From the NCBI GenBank assembly GCA_035571835.1, contig DATNBU010000038.1, forward strand, positions 1-64,000: DNA of 64,000 bases, given 5' to 3'. The position numbers and the translations under genes were made by a program. Shown in pieces: positions 7,933-15,773 of the stretch. Below the pieces are notes generated by a model, which ran no database searches, was not told where the DNA came from, and saw nothing but the letters and a program-made list of their open reading frames with translations. The DNA comes from Candidatus Limnocylindrales bacterium (GTDB lineage: Bacteria > Desulfobacterota > Binatia > UBA1149 > CAITLU01). Position 1 is the first letter of the stretch, and every line of letters begins with the position of its first letter.

Positions 7933-9327
7933 ATGCAGAGGCGAGCTCTTGGAGCACACTTAATCTTTGCGATCGGGTTTGTGGTCGTCCTGGCCTCGTC
8001 GAGCATCGCAGCTCCGACGGCTTCCGAGAAGTGCAACGGGTCCAAGCTCAAGGCGACCGGCGCGGCCGTCTACGCCGAAGCGAAATGTCACCAGAAGGCG
8101 ACGCTGTCCGAGACGGCGGTCGACGGTGCGTGCATCACCGGCGCGGAAGGAAAACTGTCTTCGTCGTTTTCGAGCGCGGAGGGCAAAGGCGGCTGCGAGG
8201 TCACCGGCAACTACGGCGACGCGAGAGACGGCGTAGAAGCCTGCATCACGAGCTTCGCGTCGGCGATCAGCGGAGACGTCGCCTGCGCGGCCTACAAGAT
8301 GAAGGCGGTCGGCAAGAAGACCAGCGCCAAGATGAAATGCTGGCAGAAAGGCGTGCTCGGCGGCGGCTCGGCGGCGTCCGACTGCCTTTCGAAGGCCGAG
8401 GACAAGTTCGACTCGGCCATCGTCAAGGCCGACAGCCTCGGCAACTGCACCGACACGGGACCGGCGCTCGAAGCCCTGGTCGACGATTGCGTGACGAGCC
8501 TCGTCACCACCGCAAACCAGACAACGACCACCACGACGACCACAACCACGACGGCACCCGACTCGTGCACGCTCAACGACAACACGACGGTCATCGGAAC
8601 GCCGAGCCCGAACGACTGCGGGCTTCTCGACCGCGACACGAGCGCGTGCGATGCGAGCCGCGGCGCGCTCGGCCTGACCGGCTACTGGCTCAAATTCTCG
8701 TGCCGCGTCACGCTCGGAAAATCCGGTTCGAACGTAACGGCCCAATCCGACGGCCAGCCGGACTACAAGAGCAACTACTTCGCGAACGCGAATCCGTGCC
8801 ACGAGACCTACACGGGCGGTATCCAGAACCCGAACACGATCGCGGCGCAGAGCTATTCGCTGACATTCCCGGCTTCGCCGAATACGACCGCCCAGACGAT
8901 GAACGGAACCGCCGTCGTCGGCCTGTCGATCAACGGTGTGCCGATTTTCGGAAACTTCGCGGCGCCGGGCGACAACATCTTCGACGAGGCTGCGACGTTC
9001 GATCGCTGCGGTGCGCATCCGCAGAATACGGGCAAGTACCACTACCACAGCGAGCCGTACGCGATCACGTACGACGACTCGAGCTTCGTCGGCGTGATGC
9101 GCGACGGCTATCCGATCTACGGAAGGCGCGATCCCGATAACTCGTTACCGACCGATCTCGATGCGTACGGTGCCCACACCAGCGTGACGGTCGACAGTCC
9201 GGGGACGCCCGTCTACCACTACCACGTCAACGAGCAGATCAATCCCGAGAATGCGAGCGACTCGCAGTGGTTCATCACCACCGGCCAGTTCCGCGGGACC
9301 CCGGGCGCCTGCACGGGCTGCAACTGA
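7933..9327 (+). CDS. secreted YHYH-domain protein with poly-Thr linker
   Basis: The start is ATG 7933 with GGGAGGAA just upstream, giving 464 residues with a signal peptide. Layout: two copies of a Cys/Lys helical module (EAKCHQKATL... and KMKCWQKGVL..., each with an AEGK/AEDK...F..A segment and further Cys), a Thr-only linker near residue 200, then a YHYH domain. The YHYH domain contains GKYHYHSEPYAI, DGYPIYGRRDP and VYHYHVNEQI, the metal-binding-like histidines of PF14240. YHYH proteins are extracellular, of unknown biochemical role. An AATAAT hexamer at 7883-7888 could serve as the -10 element. The gene ends just before a perfect 52-bp palindrome. Confidence 0.85.
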   Translation: MQRRALGAHLIFAIGFVVVLASSSIAAPTASEKCNGSKLKATGAAVYAEAKCHQKATLSETAVDGACITGAEGKLSSSFSSAEGKGGCEVTGNYGDARDGVEACITSFASAISGDVACAAYKMKAVGKKTSAKMKCWQKGVLGGGSAASDCLSKAEDKFDSAIVKADSLGNCTDTGPALEALVDDCVTSLVTTANQTTTTTTTTTTTAPDSCTLNDNTTVIGTPSPNDCGLLDRDTSACDASRGALGLTGYWLKFSCRVTLGKSGSNVTAQSDGQPDYKSNYFANANPCHETYTGGIQNPNTIAAQSYSLTFPASPNTTAQTMNGTAVVGLSINGVPIFGNFAAPGDNIFDEAATFDRCGAHPQNTGKYHYHSEPYAITYDDSSFVGVMRDGYPIYGRRDPDNSLPTDLDAYGAHTSVTVDSPGTPVYHYHVNEQINPENASDSQWFITTGQFRGTPGACTGCN

Positions 9328-9335
9328 CGAAGACA

Positions 9336-9387
9336 GAAATCGGGGACAGACACCGATTTCCGGAAATCGGTGTCTGTCCCCGATTTC
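9336..9387. repeat. 52-bp perfect palindromic repeat, copy 1
   Basis: The arms 9336-9361 and 9362-9387 are exact reverse complements (26 bp each, no loop), containing GGGGACAGACACC. It sits between two convergent genes, 8 bases after the YHYH stop and 6 before the next gene's stop, so its transcript would form a long hairpin for either strand. Two near-identical copies lie at 10441-10492 and 49410-49463. Confidence 0.9.
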
Positions 9388-9393
9388 GTAGGC

Positions 9394-10386
9394 CTAGTGC
9401 GAGGACTCGAGCACGTACGCAAACACGAGCGGCGCGACGATCGTCGCGTCCGACTCGATCACGAAGCGCGGCGTGTCGACGCCGAGCTTCTCCCACGTGA
9501 TCTTCTCGTTCGGCACGGCGCCCGAGTATGAGCCGTAGCTCGTCGTCGAATCGCTGATCTGGCAGAAATATCCCCACAGCTTGATGTGCTCGAGCTGCAG
9601 GTCCTGCCGCATCATCGGCACGACGCAGATCGGGAAGTCGCCGGCAATGCCGCCGCCGATCTGGAAGAAGCCGATCGACTTGTCCACGGTGGTCTTCTGG
9701 TACCAGTCCGACAGCGACATCATGTACTCGATGCCGGAGCGCACGGTGTGCACGTTCCCCACCGTCCCGCGGATGCAGTGCGACGCGTAGATGTTGCCGA
9801 GCGTCGAGTCCTCCCATCCCGGAACGAAGATCGGCAGTTTCTTCTCGCACGCGGCGACCATCCAGCTGTCGGCGGGATCGATCTGGTAGTGCTGCTTCAG
9901 CACGCCCGAGTCGATCAGCCGATAGAAGAACTCGTGCGGAAAGTAGCGCTCGCCGCTTTTGTCGGCGGCCATCCATTCGTCGAGCACGACGTGCTCGAGA
10001 CGGCGGATCGCTTCCTCCTCCGGAATGCACGTGTCCGTCACGCGATTGAGATGCCGCTCGAGCAGCTCGACTTCATCCTGCGGCCCGAGCTGGCGGTAGT
10101 GCGGCACGCGAACGTAATGATCGTGCGCCACCAGGTTGAAGATGTCTTCCTCGAGGTTGGCGCCGGTGCACGTGATCGCGTGCACCTTGCCGCGACGGAT
10201 CATTTCGGCGACGGAGATGCCGAGCTCGGCGGTGCTCATCGCGCCGGCCATCGTCAGCAGCATGTGGTTGCCGCCGGCGAGGAAGTCGACGTAGCCCTGG
10301 GCGGCATCGACGACGGTCGCGGCATTGAAGTGCCGGTAGTGGTGGCGGAGAAAGTCGGAAATTCCCTTGGGTGCGACGTACGGCAT
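9394..10386 (-). CDS. deoxyhypusine synthase-like protein
   Basis: This 330-residue protein belongs to the deoxyhypusine/homospermidine synthase fold: LTMAGAMSTAELGISVAEMI, ITCTGANLEEDIFN, and the active-site Lys segment NEKITWEKLG (Lys300) followed by DATIVAPLVFAYV. Archaeal and eukaryotic members transfer the aminobutyl group of spermidine to IF5A. Bacterial homologues lack that target and make polyamines or guanidino-polyamines. I start it at ATG 10386; longer versions of the frame read through the palindromic repeat and are implausible, though GTG 10422 is possible. It is the last gene of a long minus-strand run. Its product is probably a polyamine derivative (inference). Confidence 0.85.
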   Translation of the reverse strand: MPYVAPKGISDFLRHHYRHFNAATVVDAAQGYVDFLAGGNHMLLTMAGAMSTAELGISVAEMIRRGKVHAITCTGANLEEDIFNLVAHDHYVRVPHYRQLGPQDEVELLERHLNRVTDTCIPEEEAIRRLEHVVLDEWMAADKSGERYFPHEFFYRLIDSGVLKQHYQIDPADSWMVAACEKKLPIFVPGWEDSTLGNIYASHCIRGTVGNVHTVRSGIEYMMSLSDWYQKTTVDKSIGFFQIGGGIAGDFPICVVPMMRQDLQLEHIKLWGYFCQISDSTTSYGSYSGAVPNEKITWEKLGVDTPRFVIESDATIVAPLVFAYVLESSH

Positions 10387-10440
10387 CGCGCGCTTGTGCG
10401 GCGGAACGGCGGGCTTTTCAACTCGAGTCTTTTGCCGGCC

Positions 10441-10492
10441 GAAATCGGGGACAGACACCGATTTCCAGAAATCAGTGTCTGTCCCCGATTTC
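10441..10492. repeat. 52-bp palindromic repeat, copy 2 (two mismatches)
   Basis: The left arm 10441-10466 is identical to copy 1; the right arm 10467-10492 differs at two positions. It overlaps the 3' end of the epimerase gene, supplying its last six sense codons and stop, and lies 54 bases before the start of the deoxyhypusine-synthase-like gene. Confidence 0.9.
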
Positions 10493-11578
10493 GCGGTGCT
10501 TGCGCTGCCAGTCGGCGCTGTCGCGGAACGTCTCGGCGACGTCACGGAACGTCACGCCGAGCTCGCGCGCAGCCTTTGACGAATCGAGCGAGATCCGCGC
10601 GTGCATGGTGCGCACGGCCAGCGGCGTAACCAGCGGCGCGCCGCCGGTCAGCCGGCCCCAGGCTTCGCAGCCGTACGCGTAGGCGAGCAGCACGACGAAC
10701 GGAATCTCGAAGCGCGGCGCAGGAACGCCGGTCACCACCGCGAGATGGTCCATGATCTCCTTCATCGAGCAGAAGCAGCCGCCGACGATGTATTTTTCGA
10801 TGGCGGGCGCAGCACCGGCGGACGTGCCCGATGGTGCGGATGCGCCCGATGAACTCGACGCAGCTGACGCGCCGGGTATCGCGGATGCGGCGCGCGGTGC
10901 GCTCGCACGAACGGCAGCAGCGATCATCGCGGCGGCAACGTCGCGCGCATCGACCACGCTGGTTCCGCCGCCGATGTTGGCCGGGATCTTTCCGTCGGTG
11001 AACTCGGCGACGAGTTTTCCGGCGCCGGTCGGTGCGGCGTCCCACGGTCCCCAGATCCAGCCGGGCAGGATCTCGACGATCGTGATGCCGTTTTTGCTGC
11101 GCCACGCGGCAAGCGCGGCATCGCCCTTCAGCTTGCTGCGGAAATACGGATTCTCGCGCTGCATCGGAAGCGGCGGCGTCGACTCGTCACCTGGGCTGCC
11201 GTCGCTCTTGCGGCCGATCGTGCCTCCGGAGCTTACGTGCACGAAGCAGCGCACCGCCGCGGCGTCGGCGGCATCGAGCAGCTTCATCGTTCCGCCGATG
11301 TTGATTTCGTCGAGCTCGGCTTCGTCCGATCCGGGCTCGAAGGCTTCGCGGAAATACGCGGCGGTGTGAAAGACGGCGTCGCAGCCGGAGAGTGCGCCGG
11401 CAAAGTCCGACACGCGTTTCATGTCGCCGACGACGATCTCCGCAGAGCATCCTGCGAGCACGCGCGACGCCTTGCTCGGATCGCGGGCGAGCGCCACGAC
11501 CTGATGGCCGGCGGCTTCGAGCGCGCGCACGAGGTTGTTTCCGAGCAGGCCGGTTGCGCCGGTAACGAAGGCTCTCAT
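10472..11578 (-). CDS. NAD(P)-dependent epimerase/dehydratase (extended SDR)
   Basis: The 368-residue protein has the extended-SDR Rossmann motif TGATGLLG (6-13), HVSSGGTIG, and the active-site pair Tyr145/Lys149 (PYFRSK). It most resembles the dihydroflavonol-reductase/hopanoid-type sugar or sterol epimerases (COG0451). Residues 224-259 are an Ala/Ser/Gly-rich low-complexity insert that normal homologues lack. The last six residues (EIGDRH) and the TGA are encoded by the palindromic repeat, so the ancestral C-terminus was replaced or truncated. The start is 34 bases after the SRPBCC stop, in the same transcription unit. The substrate is unknown. Confidence 0.85.
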   Translation of the reverse strand: MRAFVTGATGLLGNNLVRALEAAGHQVVALARDPSKASRVLAGCSAEIVVGDMKRVSDFAGALSGCDAVFHTAAYFREAFEPGSDEAELDEINIGGTMKLLDAADAAAVRCFVHVSSGGTIGRKSDGSPGDESTPPLPMQRENPYFRSKLKGDAALAAWRSKNGITIVEILPGWIWGPWDAAPTGAGKLVAEFTDGKIPANIGGGTSVVDARDVAAAMIAAAVRASAPRAASAIPGASAASSSSGASAPSGTSAGAAPAIEKYIVGGCFCSMKEIMDHLAVVTGVPAPRFEIPFVVLLAYAYGCEAWGRLTGGAPLVTPLAVRTMHARISLDSSKAARELGVTFRDVAETFRDSADWQRKHREIGDRH

Positions 11579-11612
11579 GCGAACTCCGTGGACGATTCCG
11601 TAAGCGTCGGAA

Positions 11613-12077
11613 TCAGGCTTTCGTCAGCGACTTGCGAAGGTTGGCGAGGTAGTCGCGCGCGGCTCCGGCGGTCTCGGCCTCGACGAACGAACGGATCAGC
11701 GACTGCAGCAGCCACGGCACGGGAGTGTCGGGAGCGAGCCTCTGCTTGAGCGTGATGCGCGTGTTGGCACCTTCGCCCGCAAGGCGAAGCTGGCCGCGCA
11801 CGTCGGTGTTGTCGTCGCCGGCGGAGATTCCCTCGAAGGTGATTTCGTCCTTGCCGTTGCCGCGGTAGCGCGCGGTGTAGCGCACGATCATGCTGACCGG
11901 GCCGGTCGACCGTTCCTTGTAGATGAAACGGTAGGTCTCGGGCCCGACGCTCTCGCAGCGGTCGATGCCCGGGATGCAGATCGAGGAGCCCACGACGTCC
12001 CACAGGAACGCATAGACTTCGTCGACCGGCGCAGGGACGGTCACGGATTCTTCGATTTCGGTCGGAAACTTGGCCAT
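11613..12077 (-). CDS. SRPBCC-family protein (polyketide cyclase/START-like)
   Basis: The 154-residue protein matches the SRPBCC helix-grip fold: an N-terminal strand with ESVTVPAPVDEVYAFLWDV, repeated β-strands, and a long amphipathic C-terminal helix. Such proteins bind hydrophobic ligands in a central cavity; catalytic residues are not conserved and cannot be assigned. It starts 6 bases after the DUF4404 stop and precedes the epimerase, indicating co-transcription. A role in handling a lipid-like or polyketide-like intermediate of this cluster is possible but not shown. Confidence 0.75.
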   Translation of the reverse strand: MAKFPTEIEESVTVPAPVDEVYAFLWDVVGSSICIPGIDRCESVGPETYRFIYKERSTGPVSMIVRYTARYRGNGKDEITFEGISAGDDNTDVRGQLRLAGEGANTRITLKQRLAPDTPVPWLLQSLIRSFVEAETAGAARDYLANLRKSLTKA

Positions 12078-12083
12078 TGCCGC

Positions 12084-12338
12084 TCAGATTCCCATGCGCG
12101 CGAGCTGGTCGGCGACCGCGCCCATCGCGCTCGCAAGGCTCGGATGGCTGGTCTCGAAGCGCTCGATGGCCGCGCTCAGGCGCTCGCTCAACGAATGAGG
12201 CGAGGTCCTGTCCATGACGGCGTCGATGTCGGCACGGATCTCGGCGAGCATCTGCTCGAGGTCCGAATCGACGTCACCGACTTCGCCGAGCTCGCGTCGA
12301 AGCTCGGTCAGTTTGCGGCGTAGCTCGTGTTCAGACAC
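12084..12338 (-). CDS. DUF4404 family small helical protein
   Basis: The 84-residue protein begins at GTG 12338 (GGAGG 9 bases upstream) with SEHELRRKLTELRRELGE, typical of DUF4404. It is almost entirely amphipathic helix, with an acidic central part (DVDSDLEQMLAEIRADID) and a C-terminal AMGAVADQLARMGI segment. Family members are small cytoplasmic proteins of unknown function. A longer frame starting at 12395 exists, but its first 19 residues are unlike the family. It is followed 6 bases later by the SRPBCC gene. Confidence 0.75.
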   Translation of the reverse strand: MSEHELRRKLTELRRELGEVGDVDSDLEQMLAEIRADIDAVMDRTSPHSLSERLSAAIERFETSHPSLASAMGAVADQLARMGI

Positions 12339-12580
12339 GTCGGTTCCTCCATCGTTTTTCCATGATTGCGGGGCGGACGACGATAAGGGCCACATCTGCT
12401 TCGTTGGATTCCGGCTTCGTTCGGTCGACGCACGGGAAGTGCGACTCCCTCTCTACGCCGGAATCCGCCTCGCATCTGAACCCTTCTCCTCGCCCGCGCT
12501 TGACCCGTTTCGTGCGCAGCCTCGGGGACATCGTCAGCCCGTCTGCGCCGACAAATCAAACAGGACGAATTAGCTTGCGG

Positions 12581-13183
12581 TCAACCGAGCATCGGCTTGT
12601 GGCGCGGCTGGCTGCGAACCCGCTCGAGCCACGCGCGGATGTACGGGAACGGGCTCAGGTCGAAGCCGCCCTCGTCGGCAACGTGCGTGTACGCGTACAG
12701 CGCGATGTCGGCGATCGTGTAGCGGCCGCCGACGAAGAACGTGTTGGTGCTGAGGTGCTTCTCCATGACCTGCAGAGCGGCGACGCCGTCCTTGATCTTC
12801 TCGGCGTAGCGGCGCCGGCGATGCGAATCGAACTCGGTGTGGCGCAGCCAGAACCGCGACGTCGCGATGTTCGGCTCGTGGCTGTACTGCTCGAAGAACA
12901 TCCACTGGAACACTTCGGCGCGCTCCCATCGTCCGAGGGGAAGAAACGGGGTTCCATCGGCCAGGTAGACCAGGATCGCGTTCGACTCGGCCAGGCGGCG
13001 TCCGTCTTCGATCTCGAGCAGCGGGATGCGCCCGTTGATGTTCTTGGCGAGGAACTCCGGCGTGCGCGACTCGCCGGCCAGAATGTCGACCTCGACGTAC
13101 TCGTACGGAATGTCGAGCTGCGCGAGCAGCAGCCGGACCTTGTAGCCGTTGCCGGAGTCGTGGAAGTCGTAGAGTCGCAGCAA
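12581..13183 (-). CDS. glutathione S-transferase family protein
   Basis: About 200 residues with a thioredoxin-like N-terminal domain (LYDFHDSGNGYKVRLLLAQL, then GRIPLLEIEDGRRLAESNAI, the conserved cis-Pro and glutathione-binding ESNAI) and an all-helical C-terminal domain (TIADIALYAYTH, the family N-capping box). No ATG or GTG exists in the right place; TTG 13183, with AGGTG 7 bases upstream, is the best start, 38 bases after the SRPBCC stop. The frame can be extended into that gene but this is unlikely. Candidate roles are conjugation or isomerisation of an electrophile; the partner genes are SRPBCC, DUF1295 and the reductase. Confidence 0.85.
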   Translation of the reverse strand: MLRLYDFHDSGNGYKVRLLLAQLDIPYEYVEVDILAGESRTPEFLAKNINGRIPLLEIEDGRRLAESNAILVYLADGTPFLPLGRWERAEVFQWMFFEQYSHEPNIATSRFWLRHTEFDSHRRRRYAEKIKDGVAALQVMEKHLSTNTFFVGGRYTIADIALYAYTHVADEGGFDLSPFPYIRAWLERVRSQPRHKPMLG

Positions 13184-13221
13184 AACATCACCTGCCGCCG
13201 CTTCCGGCGGGCCCGGGCGGA

Positions 13222-13656
13222 CTATCGCTCCGGAAAATATCGTTTCGCCAATCCGGCGAGTGCATTGCGGAAGATGCGCTCGACGAACATCCGCATCGCC
13301 CATCCCATTCCGGGCACGCGCGATTCGAACCGGCAGCGCCACGTGACGAGCGTGCCGCCGTCGTCGGCGGCGAAGATGGTCTCGCCGAGATGATCCTTCA
13401 TCGGCAGGCCGCCGCGGATGATCCGGTACGCGAAGCGCTTCTTCGGCTCCCACTCGACGACCTGCTCGTAGACGTTGACGCCGTTCGAGCCGAACCCGCG
13501 GATGCAGCCCATCCCGTTCCTGTCGGGCGAGCCCTGCTTTTCGAGCCACGAGTTGGAAAAGCCGGCCCAGTTCTTCCAGTCGGCGTGGTCGGTGTACGCG
13601 TCCCAGACCTTGTCGACGGGGGCGTTGAAATGTCTTTTGACTTCGATGTGCTGCAT
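13222..13656 (-). CDS. SRPBCC-family protein
   Basis: The 144-residue helix-grip protein starts MQHIEVKRHFNAPVDKVWDA and contains WKNWAGFSNSWLEKQG, VVEWEPKKRFAYRI and TLVTWRCRFES, a pattern common to polyketide-cyclase-like/START SRPBCC proteins. It ends in a long amphipathic helix (MRMFVERIFRNALAGLAKR). Such proteins bind hydrophobic ligands. It is 22 bases downstream of the DUF1295 gene and upstream of the GST, on the same strand. No catalytic residues can be named. It is a different subfamily from the SRPBCC protein at 11.6 kb. Confidence 0.8.
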   Translation of the reverse strand: MQHIEVKRHFNAPVDKVWDAYTDHADWKNWAGFSNSWLEKQGSPDRNGMGCIRGFGSNGVNVYEQVVEWEPKKRFAYRIIRGGLPMKDHLGETIFAADDGGTLVTWRCRFESRVPGMGWAMRMFVERIFRNALAGLAKRYFPER

Positions 13657-13678
13657 CGGTGCTGCCTCGCCGTTGCCT

Positions 13679-14536
13679 CTACGATGCCGGCCGGCGCGGC
13701 GGCATCGGGACGAGCGCGGAAACGCGCTGCATGTGGTCGCGGTAGCCCGGCCGGCGCGCGGCGCTGCGCTCGTCGAGCAGCGGTACGCTGATGAACACGA
13801 ACATCACGGTGATGGCGGCCGCTCCGGCAACCGACCACAGGTGCGGATCGGCGGCGAGGCCGAACAGCGCAAGGCCCCACCAGAACGTCGCTTCGCCGAA
13901 GTAATTCGGATGCCGCGAGTACTTCCACAGACCGCTCGCGAGGATCTCTTCGTGATTGCGCCGCATCAGCACGTAGCTGCGCAGCTGCTGGTCGGAGACG
14001 GCCTCGATGATGGTCGCACCGATGGCGACGAAGAACGCGGCGATGTCGAGCGCGCCGAGCGGGGCAGGCGAGAACATGGCCGAGTAGACCGGCAGCAGCC
14101 CGGCGAAGACAATCAGCGTCGGGAAGAAATGCACGCCGGCAAAGCTCGCAAGCGGCCATGCGCGCCCGGTCCTGGCGCGGATGTCGACGTAGCGCCAGTC
14201 CTCGTGCTCGAGGCCGCGCCACTGCCGGTACCAGTTCCACGTCAAGCGCGCTCCCCAGAACGCGAGCGCGAACAGCACCAGCCCCTGTCGAACCGGATTG
14301 CCGCCGGGCACCTCCCAGTACGACGCGATCGCGAACGGAGCCACGCTCCAGTACGGATCGTAGAAGCTCGAGTTGTCGAACGACATGCTGAATGCGAACA
14401 CGGCGATCGTCGCAGCGCAGTCGGCGACCAGCGCGACGAGGATCGGATGCGACGCGTCGATCGCGCGCCCCGCAATCATCGCCAGCATGAGAGCCGCTGC
14501 GTAGGCGAGAAGAACGAGTGCGGTCGCCCGGCGCAT
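13679..14536 (-). CDS. DUF1295 / steroid 5-alpha-reductase-like membrane protein
   Basis: The 285-residue integral membrane protein has about six hydrophobic segments and the DUF1295 signature SFYDPYWSVAPF near residue 55. Its C-terminal block, LWKYSRHPNYFGEATFWWG, is the NADPH-binding region shared with 3-oxo-5α-steroid 4-dehydrogenases and isoprenylcysteine methyltransferases. It lies 4 bases after the ferredoxin-reductase stop and is evidently co-transcribed, which suggests a membrane redox reaction on a steroid- or isoprenoid-like lipid. The exact substrate is inference. Confidence 0.85.
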   Translation of the reverse strand: MRRATALVLLAYAAALMLAMIAGRAIDASHPILVALVADCAATIAVFAFSMSFDNSSFYDPYWSVAPFAIASYWEVPGGNPVRQGLVLFALAFWGARLTWNWYRQWRGLEHEDWRYVDIRARTGRAWPLASFAGVHFFPTLIVFAGLLPVYSAMFSPAPLGALDIAAFFVAIGATIIEAVSDQQLRSYVLMRRNHEEILASGLWKYSRHPNYFGEATFWWGLALFGLAADPHLWSVAGAAAITVMFVFISVPLLDERSAARRPGYRDHMQRVSALVPMPPRRPAS

Positions 14537-14540
14537 GGGT

Positions 14541-15605
14541 TCAGTCGGGGTATTCGACGGCGCAGTCGTCGGTGTCGGGCACCGACTGGCACGTAAGGAC
14601 CCAGCCTTCGGCGAGCTCGGCTTCGCTCAGGAAATCGTTGTGCAGCATGTGCACCTTGCCGCGCACGAGCTTGGCCATGCAGCAGCCGCAGAACCCGCTC
14701 TCGCACGACGACGGCGGCTCGAGGCCGGTCCTCTTGGCGGCGTGAAGCACGGTTTCGCCTTCGCGCACTTCGATGGTCTGGCGCGCACCGTCGAGCGTGA
14801 GCTCGATCCGCCTGACCGGAGCGCCGCTGCCGGCGACCTCGTCCTCCTCGGCGAGCGACGTGAAGCGCTCGATGTGCACGGCGGTCGCGGGGATGCCCGA
14901 GACGAGCAGCGTGCGCTCGATCGTGTCCATGAACGGCCCGGGGCCGCAGATGTAGATCTCGCGATGCCGGCACCCGTCGAGATGGCGCCGCACCGCAGCT
15001 TCGTCGAGGAAGCCTTCGCGGATGTCGAGCCGATGCACGACCTCGAGTCTGTCCGGATGGCGCGCGGCAAGCTCGTCGAGCTCGCGGCGGAAAATGATCG
15101 AGGCTTCGTCGCGGTTCGCGTAGATGAGCCGCACGCTTCTCTTCCCGCCGGCAAGAGCGGTCTTTACGATCGAGATGACGGGCGTGATGCCGCTGCCTCC
15201 GGCAAACATCAGCAGGTCGGCGTCGTCTGCGCCGAGAACGAATTGTCCGGCTGGCGGCAGCACCTTGACGACGTCGCCCGCGGTAATGTGCTCGTTGATC
15301 CAGTTGGAGATGCGCCCGTCGGCGACGCGCTTGACCGTAACCTTGTGCTCGGACTCGACGGCCGGCGAGCTCGCCAGCGAATAGCATCGATAGAGGTGCT
15401 TGCCGCGGTGCGGAACCTGCAGCGTCAGGAACTGGCCCGACTGGTATTCGAAGACCGGGGCGAGCTCGGGCGGGATTTCGAAGACGATCGAGCTCGAGTC
15501 GGGCGTTTCGCGCACCACGCGCAGCACGCGAAGCTCGTGGTAATGATGCCTGGCCTTGGCGATTTCCATCTCGCCTTGCCCGCCGGTCGTGGTGGTGTCG
15601 CTCAT
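14541..15605 (-). CDS. FAD/2Fe-2S oxidoreductase (PaaE/KshB-type reductase)
   Basis: The roughly 354-residue protein has three domains in order: an FAD-binding β-barrel (YRCYSLASSP, the RxYS flavin motif), an NAD(P)-binding domain (MFAGGSGITPVISI, YICGPGPFMDT), and a C-terminal plant-type ferredoxin with ligands CX4CX2C (SCESGFCGCC) and a fourth Cys 29 residues later (LTCQ). This is the architecture of reductases that feed electrons to Rieske or diiron oxygenases, such as KshB and PaaE. I use ATG 15605; another ATG at 15644 is possible. No oxygenase gene is adjacent. Confidence 0.9.
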   Translation of the reverse strand: MSDTTTTGGQGEMEIAKARHHYHELRVLRVVRETPDSSSIVFEIPPELAPVFEYQSGQFLTLQVPHRGKHLYRCYSLASSPAVESEHKVTVKRVADGRISNWINEHITAGDVVKVLPPAGQFVLGADDADLLMFAGGSGITPVISIVKTALAGGKRSVRLIYANRDEASIIFRRELDELAARHPDRLEVVHRLDIREGFLDEAAVRRHLDGCRHREIYICGPGPFMDTIERTLLVSGIPATAVHIERFTSLAEEDEVAGSGAPVRRIELTLDGARQTIEVREGETVLHAAKRTGLEPPSSCESGFCGCCMAKLVRGKVHMLHNDFLSEAELAEGWVLTCQSVPDTDDCAVEYPD

Positions 15606-15773
15606 TTCGGTTCGTCGTTGTGACGCGTCGCGCCGACGCGGCATTCCGCAACGATTGCGGTTGCGGCGCCGTACTTACGGGCTAAGAGTCTCCGTCACAA
15701 ACCGCCGTAGTCCGGCGGCGCTCGCCTCGCATTCCGGGCGCGCCGACACGCACTATCACGGTGGAGGCGAAGT

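Noticed and set aside
10387-10545. N-terminal extension of the deoxyhypusine-synthase-like protein
   Set aside because: The added residues are the translated palindromic repeat and lack any family match; ATG 10386 fits better.
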